Below the pieces are notes generated by a model that was given only the letters and a program-made list of their open reading frames with translations, did not search any database and was not told the origin of the DNA. Of a stretch of DNA of 64,000 nt, positions 60,201 to 64,000 are shown piece by piece. The position numbers and the translations under genes were made by a program. This stretch comes from Virgibacillus salarius (GTDB taxonomy: Bacteria > Bacillota > Bacilli > Bacillales > Amphibacillaceae): NCBI RefSeq assembly GCF_039521925.1, contig NZ_BAAACY010000019.1, forward strand, positions 15,910-79,909, written 5' to 3'. The first letter of the stretch is position 1. Each line of letters starts with the position of its first letter.

Positions 60201-62370
60201 CTATTAGCTTAACCCCAACAGTAGCTATCGGAGGCTGATCGGTTGGTTTTGGAGCAATCTGTGCAGATCTCGGACCTGCTAGAGGATCAGAATTATATTG
60301 GTTACTGAATGCATTACCATCTCCATCTACTCCATAAACATCCCATTCGTTGGTTACAGATCCTGTATAGCCAGGTTTGACTTCAAAAAAGTAATTAGGT
60401 CTGCCTACATTTAACATACCACTTGGAGCATAAGTAAAATCTAGAATAATATCGCTAACTTCATCATTTTCACTGATTCCTAAGTCCGCTCTATTATAAA
60501 CAGTATCTAAATCAGCATTTTCAACTAGTAATTCCCGTTCACCGTTTACAACTGCTTCAATATTGAAAATAGGATCATTCTTTAAAGGCACTCCATTTGG
60601 ATAGTCTGCATTCGGCCTATAAATAAATCCCCTAGGTGTTTCTATTTCTTTAAAAATTAGATTTGAATCTATATGATAACTAGTAGTATATTCTTCAAAA
60701 TCACCTTGGTCACTTTCTGGTAAAGGAGCAATTCCGTGAGAAAAGCCTAGAAGAGCATCATCATAAACAATTGGATTAGGGTCCCTGTTGCTATTTGGAG
60801 CTATGTTTCCTTCACCGTCTAATGGACCAACATGTACCGGAACATACCAATTTCCTTCAATATCGCCATTTGCGGTATCAGAATCAACAATAGTTATACT
60901 ATCATTCGTATTAACGTTGCTCTCGTTATCACCAATAAATAAAGTATTAATAGCTACATTATTAGTAAGCGTTTGATTTACAGTGTTATTTCCTACAGAG
61001 AGAACCATCTCCATATTGGCATTAAATAATGAATCTTTAGCAGTTTCCTGGTCATCAAATGAAGGAGCATCGAAAGTCCAAATCAGTTGATTTCCATTTT
61101 GCTCAGGTTCAGGGCCGTTGATGGTTGAGTCATAAGATAACCCATCAGGTAATGTATCTACAACCGTTATTTGAGAATTTTCGTCAATATAAAGCTGTCC
61201 AGTACTGTTTTTAGGAATGTCTACATTTATTTCCCATACAGTTTGGGAGTTCGGGGTAGGTAAGTTTCTTTCATTACCTTGAACGTCCGTAAATCGCTTC
61301 GTGATATTTATAGGATTGGACGCATCTACTACAACTAAGGCATTATCATCAACTTTCTTTTGTTCGTCCGCTTCAAAAGAAGCACTTACCTCCAGTTCAG
61401 TCCCATCGGGAGTAAAACCATTGCTAGTTTGTAATTTAATAATCTTTTCATAAGTCTGGCCTGTTTTTAGCGTATCAAATTCGTAGACCAATCGATTGTT
61501 TTCAGAATCATAGATTGGTTGGACACCGGCAATTTCTAATTCTGATAGTTCTTGGTTAAATGTAATTGTTTCTAAAGTTGGCAAGTCAATAAAAATAGTA
61601 GCATTTGTGTACTCAGTTATTGATCCCGTAGTTTTAAAGACAAGTTTATATGCCGCATCATTTCCCGAAAGTACATTAGCATTTCGTGGAGAAATATCGA
61701 TATCTACATTTAGATTGCCTGAAAAGGGGGAAATGGCTGGTTGCTCACTATTAACCTTTGATTCTGATTTGCTCTTATCAGAGGAGTCAGTTTTTGCTTC
61801 CTTTTGAACTAGATTCTGTTCCTCAGCAGTATTCTCTTTTTCTGCTTTTTCTTTTTCAGTATTCCCGCTTTCAGTATTCTGCGTTTTCTCCTCTTCTATC
61901 GGCTCGACCTTTTCTTCATCACTTGGACTTGCATTTTTCTGTTCTTTATCGTTTGAAGGTAATTGGAACGTAAAATCCTTCGTTGCTATTAATTTTTTTT
62001 CCTTAAATCCTTCAATTTTAATAAGGTTTTCGCCCTCTGTTAAATCTTTAAGTGCAAACCGTATTTCTTTGGTGTTTTCTAAAGAATTTATGTTTAAGCT
62101 ATGTGATTCTTTATTGTTGGTGATTGTAGCTTGGTCGTTTCCGACAAAATAATCACTATAATTCGAGTTCTTCGGATACGTAACGTTTAATTCATCTATT
62201 TCTTCACTTATTACTACTTTGAAAATGGAGTTTTCGGTTGTCCCCTCTTTTTCAAGAGATACTGCTATATCCTCTCCAGCCCCAACACTACCAGCAGCCA
62301 TAGCAATTGATTGACTAAATTGTGTGAATATCATAGAAAGAATAACCACTATGGAAAACATTTTTTTCAT
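57214..62370 (-). CDS. LPXTG-anchored surface adhesin with CnaB/SpaA repeats
   Basis: The 1718-residue protein has a signal peptide (KKMFSIVVILSMIFTQFSQS), an acidic/Lys-rich linker (about residues 137-210), about 900 residues of bacterial-adhesin-like beta domains, six SpaA/CnaB repeats of about 90 residues (about 1110-1647) with Lys in VELTK, Glu in VETxAPxGY and Asn at the end of each, consistent with isopeptide bonds, then LPQTG (1678-1682), a membrane segment and RRMRSG tail. ATG at 62370 follows GGAGG. Its likely sortase is encoded next to it. Confidence 0.9.
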   Translation of the reverse strand: MKKMFSIVVILSMIFTQFSQSIAMAAGSVGAGEDIAVSLEKEGTTENSIFKVVISEEIDELNVTYPKNSNYSDYFVGNDQATITNNKESHSLNINSLENTKEIRFALKDLTEGENLIKIEGFKEKKLIATKDFTFQLPSNDKEQKNASPSDEEKVEPIEEEKTQNTESGNTEKEKAEKENTAEEQNLVQKEAKTDSSDKSKSESKVNSEQPAISPFSGNLNVDIDISPRNANVLSGNDAAYKLVFKTTGSITEYTNATIFIDLPTLETITFNQELSELEIAGVQPIYDSENNRLVYEFDTLKTGQTYEKIIKLQTSNGFTPDGTELEVSASFEADEQKKVDDNALVVVDASNPINITKRFTDVQGNERNLPTPNSQTVWEINVDIPKNSTGQLYIDENSQITVVDTLPDGLSYDSTINGPEPEQNGNQLIWTFDAPSFDDQETAKDSLFNANMEMVLSVGNNTVNQTLTNNVAINTLFIGDNESNVNTNDSITIVDSDTANGDIEGNWYVPVHVGPLDGEGNIAPNSNRDPNPIVYDDALLGFSHGIAPLPESDQGDFEEYTTSYHIDSNLIFKEIETPRGFIYRPNADYPNGVPLKNDPIFNIEAVVNGERELLVENADLDTVYNRADLGISENDEVSDIILDFTYAPSGMLNVGRPNYFFEVKPGYTGSVTNEWDVYGVDGDGNAFSNQYNSDPLAGPRSAQIAPKPTDQPPIATVGVKLIDQLGSYVAPGDNRMRVNLNTEDSSTLAMNEPLETVVLLPPGINIANNPEVEFTDADGRSSIDTTSAAGGDYTVISNNYNDSGRQLVKFNWNDRLLRPGSSLYAEINVQIDESAPNTLSFSVYGFSGDQELTVPSVESPGLTDTVLQTDVEDLNENGNSDQPRLKSGNEYYISGQYNIQTEKLVKGQLDEDFTHFGSTVPGGSIDYQLTLTNTSGKDISSMTLIDVMPSINDLGITDNIDRGSQFTPELTEAIQLPASWVDKVDVYYSSAMTPERDDLIRNTNYPESTEKLSNPDSAEEPNWTLATEVDDWSSIHSFKLELKDGVEWIEGENITINFSMEAPNASEVDQGVLDKTINPTERAAWNSFAIATDQGQPVEPARVGVYMDLDNSVQLTKLGEGGEHLQGAEFSLFNEDGQEIETGLTTNEDGIIVVEDLLPGSYKFVETLAPEGYQLDDTPIPFDIELAQQAQIEVSKENAYALGSVELTKEGEDGELLEGVEFELQDADGRTLQEKLLTDENGKLVIDHLKPGNYQLVETATIPGYDIDATPIPFEIEIGQSEAKQVSFENPLSTGTVELTKIGEEGDTLEGAVFTLVNEKDEELKTGLTTNEEGILTVENLKPGNYAFIETEAPFGYQLDDTPIEFEIAFNQLETLELEAENSYIPSTLELTKEGEDGKLLEGVVFELQDADGTTLQENLVTDEKGKLIIDNLIPGSYQLVETETLPGYELDTTPIPFDIGLGQGIAKVNFENPLRTGSVELTKVGETGDTLEGAIFSLVDAKGEVLKTELTTDKNGVLVVDDLKPGNYAFIETKAPFGYQLDKTPIEFEIVFDQQEPLYLEFSNNLLKTDIQITKVDAITDTTLEGAVFDVLDSEGERITTITTNENGIVIVKGLTPGDYQLVETKAPTGYVQLDKPIHITIELGDKNKEVIVENTPMEKGDTPPTPPSQDFGDKLPQTGEEWLRYLALIGMIFLGSGSFLLYTHIRRMRSGTLIE
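57430..59040 (-). repeat. six tandem CnaB/SpaA repeat units in the adhesin
   Basis: Units of about 268 bp. Units 2 and 4 share EFELQDADG-type sequence and units 3 and 5 share PFGYQLDxTPIEFEI, so the array grew by duplicating a two-domain block; unit 1 is close to 3/5 and unit 6 is divergent. Confidence 0.75.
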
Positions 62371-62710
62371 CCTGAATCCTCCAATCATAAATTTTATTAC
62401 AAATATTTCACCAAGCGTAACACAGTTTTACAGATATTTGTTTAATATTTCAATCATTTTACAATGTTATAAAAATTAGTGTCGAATTTACTAATACTTT
62501 GTAACTATTTGTTATGATAAAGAGTATGAAAAATGTAATCTTATGGCATGAATACGGATGAGTTTTTGAATTTGTGAAATGGTCTCTTTGTTTTGTGTAG
62601 TAGCAGTTCATAGATACCAAATGTTGTTCGTTTTCCGTTAGGTATTCTTCAAGATATTTGTCTTTGAGCTCTAGCCGCTTAAGCACTCAGCTTTTCATCG
62701 TTGATTTCCA

Positions 62711-62739
62711 TTGATACAATGAACCTACATATTTTATAG
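62711..62739 (+). promoter_or_regulatory. putative yfmJ promoter
   Basis: TTGATA, 17 bases, TTATAG; overlaps the start of the palindrome at 62741. Confidence 0.45.
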
Positions 62740-62740
62740 A

Positions 62741-62762
62741 TGCCATCCATTAATAGATGGCA
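62741..62762 (+). promoter_or_regulatory. putative operator upstream of yfmJ
   Basis: TGCCATCCAT-TA-ATAGATGGCA is a near-perfect 22-bp palindrome with one mismatch, immediately after the putative -10 and across the start site. Confidence 0.5.
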
Positions 62763-62810
62763 GATGCACTAAGTAAATTACGCAATATAATACTGTAGGA
62801 GGTTTTTTAT

Positions 62811-63824
62811 ATGAAGCAGAAACAGCTTATTTTAAATGAAAGACCAAATGGGCTACCAGATGAACGCACTTTCCAATTTGAAGACGTAGAAGTAGGCAAC
62901 CCAGAAGCGGGTGAGCTTTTATTAAAAACATTATTTGTTTCTGTTGATCCGTATATGAGGGGGAGAATGTCAGATGGTCCGTCATATATTGAACCATTTG
63001 AGGTAGGTAAGCCATTAAATGGTGGCGTCGTTTCTCAAGTAATTGAATCAAAAAGCGATCAGTTTGACAAAGGAGATATTGTAACTGGACATTTGGCATT
63101 TCAAGAATACCATGTAGTTAGTGATAACCATGTACGGAAGGTTCAAACGTTTGGTCTGCGTCCAAGTGTTGCTCTAGGGCCACTGGGAATGCCTGGATTA
63201 ACAGCCTATTTTGGTATGATGCATATTGGTGAGCCAAAAGCAGGTGAGACCGTAGTAGTTTCTGGTGCAGCAGGGGCTGTTGGGCAAATTGCCGGGCAAC
63301 TTGCTAAAAGAGCGGGTGCTAAAGTCGTCGGTATTGTTGGTTCTAAGGAAAAAGCGAGGTATATTACTGAAATACTTGGCTTTGACGATGTGGTTGAATA
63401 CAAAGAAGGAAATGTGGCTAAGCAATTAGCAGAAGCTTGCCCCGATGGCATTGATGTGTATTATGAAAATGTTGGAGGAGAGATTTCTGATGCTGTTTGG
63501 CCATTACTAAATACATTTGCGCGTGTACCGGTATGTGGTGCAATTTCTTCTTATAACTTGGAAGAAGGAGAGTATGATATAGGTTTACGTGTACAGCAGT
63601 ACCTTATAAAATCAAGAGCGAAGCTACAAGGGTTTATTGTTGGTGATTTTCAAGCGGATTATAAAGAGGCATATGAGGTACTCGGTAAAGCTATTGCTAA
63701 TGGTGAATTAAAATTTGAGGAAACAATTGTTGATGGATTTTATGCTATTCCAGATGCTTTTCTAGGCTTGTTTTCTGGAGAAAACATTGGCAAGCAGCTT
63801 GTAAAGGTTGCAGATAGTGAGTAG
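62811..63824 (+). CDS. yfmJ: NADP-dependent oxidoreductase, YfmJ/CurA-like
   Basis: The 337-residue medium-chain reductase resembles B. subtilis YfmJ and the curcumin/alkenal reductase CurA: substrate domain with SVDPYMRGRMSD and nucleotide-binding VVVSGAAGAVGQIAGQLAK (about residues 146-164), without structural zinc. It probably reduces reactive enones or aldehydes with NADPH. TAGGAGG precedes ATG. The TGCCATC...GATGGCA palindrome upstream suggests induced expression. Confidence 0.88.
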   Translation: MKQKQLILNERPNGLPDERTFQFEDVEVGNPEAGELLLKTLFVSVDPYMRGRMSDGPSYIEPFEVGKPLNGGVVSQVIESKSDQFDKGDIVTGHLAFQEYHVVSDNHVRKVQTFGLRPSVALGPLGMPGLTAYFGMMHIGEPKAGETVVVSGAAGAVGQIAGQLAKRAGAKVVGIVGSKEKARYITEILGFDDVVEYKEGNVAKQLAEACPDGIDVYYENVGGEISDAVWPLLNTFARVPVCGAISSYNLEEGEYDIGLRVQQYLIKSRAKLQGFIVGDFQADYKEAYEVLGKAIANGELKFEETIVDGFYAIPDAFLGLFSGENIGKQLVKVADSE

Positions 63825-63930
63825 AGAAGCATATAAAAGAGGACTGTTTGTGGTTTTCCTTCTGTTAAATAGACAATCTAAAAATATTAAGCCAATGTGA
63901 TTAGCTTATTCCCTTGTCTATTAATTGAAT

Positions 63931-63951
63931 GGGGCTGGGACAAAACCCAGT
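63931..63951 (+). repeat. GGGCTGGGACAAAACCC element
   Basis: GGGGCTGGGACAAAACCCAG with TGGG/CCCA pairing resembles a dispersed Firmicutes intergenic repeat, from memory. It directly precedes the terminator at the window end. Confidence 0.35.
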
Positions 63952-63957
63952 AAAATA

Positions 63958-64000
63958 AAAAGTGGTACTCGCCAATAATTTGGTAAGTACCACTTTTTTT
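63958..64000 (+). terminator. intrinsic terminator at window end
   Basis: AAAAGTGGTAC and GTACCACTTTT form an 11-bp stem around an 18-base loop, followed by a T-run to the window edge. Confidence 0.75.

Larger units (their letters stand above)
62371..62810. other. divergent region between adhesin and yfmJ
   Basis: Holds the adhesin ribosome-binding site GGAGG, AT-rich sequence, and the yfmJ promoter/operator. No riboswitch such as c-di-GMP could be recognised. A 75-codon minus frame (62459-62686) shows no supporting features. Confidence 0.4.

Noticed and set aside
62459..62686. 75-codon minus frame upstream of the adhesin
   Set aside because: No ribosome-binding site, no recognised domain and a low-complexity hydrophobic end.
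62371..62700. Possible c-di-GMP riboswitch upstream of the adhesin
   Set aside because: Such riboswitches often precede surface proteins, but the conserved core could not be found on either strand.

Overview
The window is low-GC Firmicutes DNA from a Bacillaceae member. Gene order, protein lengths and sequences closely follow Bacillus subtilis, with two-CXXC zinc forms of L33 and S14, TTG/GTG starts and strong AGGAGG ribosome-binding sites. A moderately halophilic genus such as Oceanobacillus or Virgibacillus is plausible, but the window alone does not prove it.

Positions 1-36750 hold the conserved transcription/translation superoperon, all on the + strand: rpmG-secE-nusG, rplK-rplA, rplJ-rplL, rsmC, rpoB-rpoC, ybxF-rpsL-rpsG-fusA-tuf, the S10/spc/alpha clusters (rpsJ to rplQ, with secY, adk, a KOW-domain protein, infA, rpmJ and rpoA), then ecfA1-ecfA2-ecfT, truA and rplM-rpsI. 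Recognisable control elements include the L10 leader with its attenuator, an L13 leader, an S10-type leader, several good sigma-A promoters and intrinsic terminators. Departures from the B. subtilis pattern are the absence of map between adk and infA, a long multi-hairpin rplK-rplA spacer, and a hairpin lying between the ribosome-binding site and the start of nusG.

Immediately after rpsI the backbone stops. A truncated tyrosine recombinase points back at rpsI, and 36750-54650 is accessory and full of decay. It holds single-gene units (membrane protein, ClbS/DfsB-like, GrpB, APH-like, SGNH hydrolase, GNAT), two decayed group II introns, an IS256-type remnant, Tn3-family ends, and several genes broken by frameshifts or in-frame stops. 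A short GGGCGC-containing repeat recurs just downstream of the stop codons of these units, and both introns sit inside copies of it. This cassette-like arrangement is the best candidate here for an undescribed element. Further right are a cytochrome P450, small secreted and acidic proteins, a response regulator-kinase-ABC transporter operon whose promoter implies a leaderless mRNA, and a membrane-anchored alpha/beta hydrolase.

Positions 54650-64000 hold an SDR-tetR operon with a perfect palindromic operator inside its promoter, a class D-like sortase next to a 1718-residue LPQTG adhesin with six CnaB/SpaA-type repeats (separated by a 268-bp MITE-like element), and a YfmJ-like NADP-dependent oxidoreductase followed by a terminator.

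The first half therefore builds ribosomes, RNA polymerase, Sec translocase and the ECF vitamin transporter module. The second half handles environment-facing functions (surface adhesion, detoxification, peptide/antibiotic sensing) and records repeated insertion and loss of mobile DNA.
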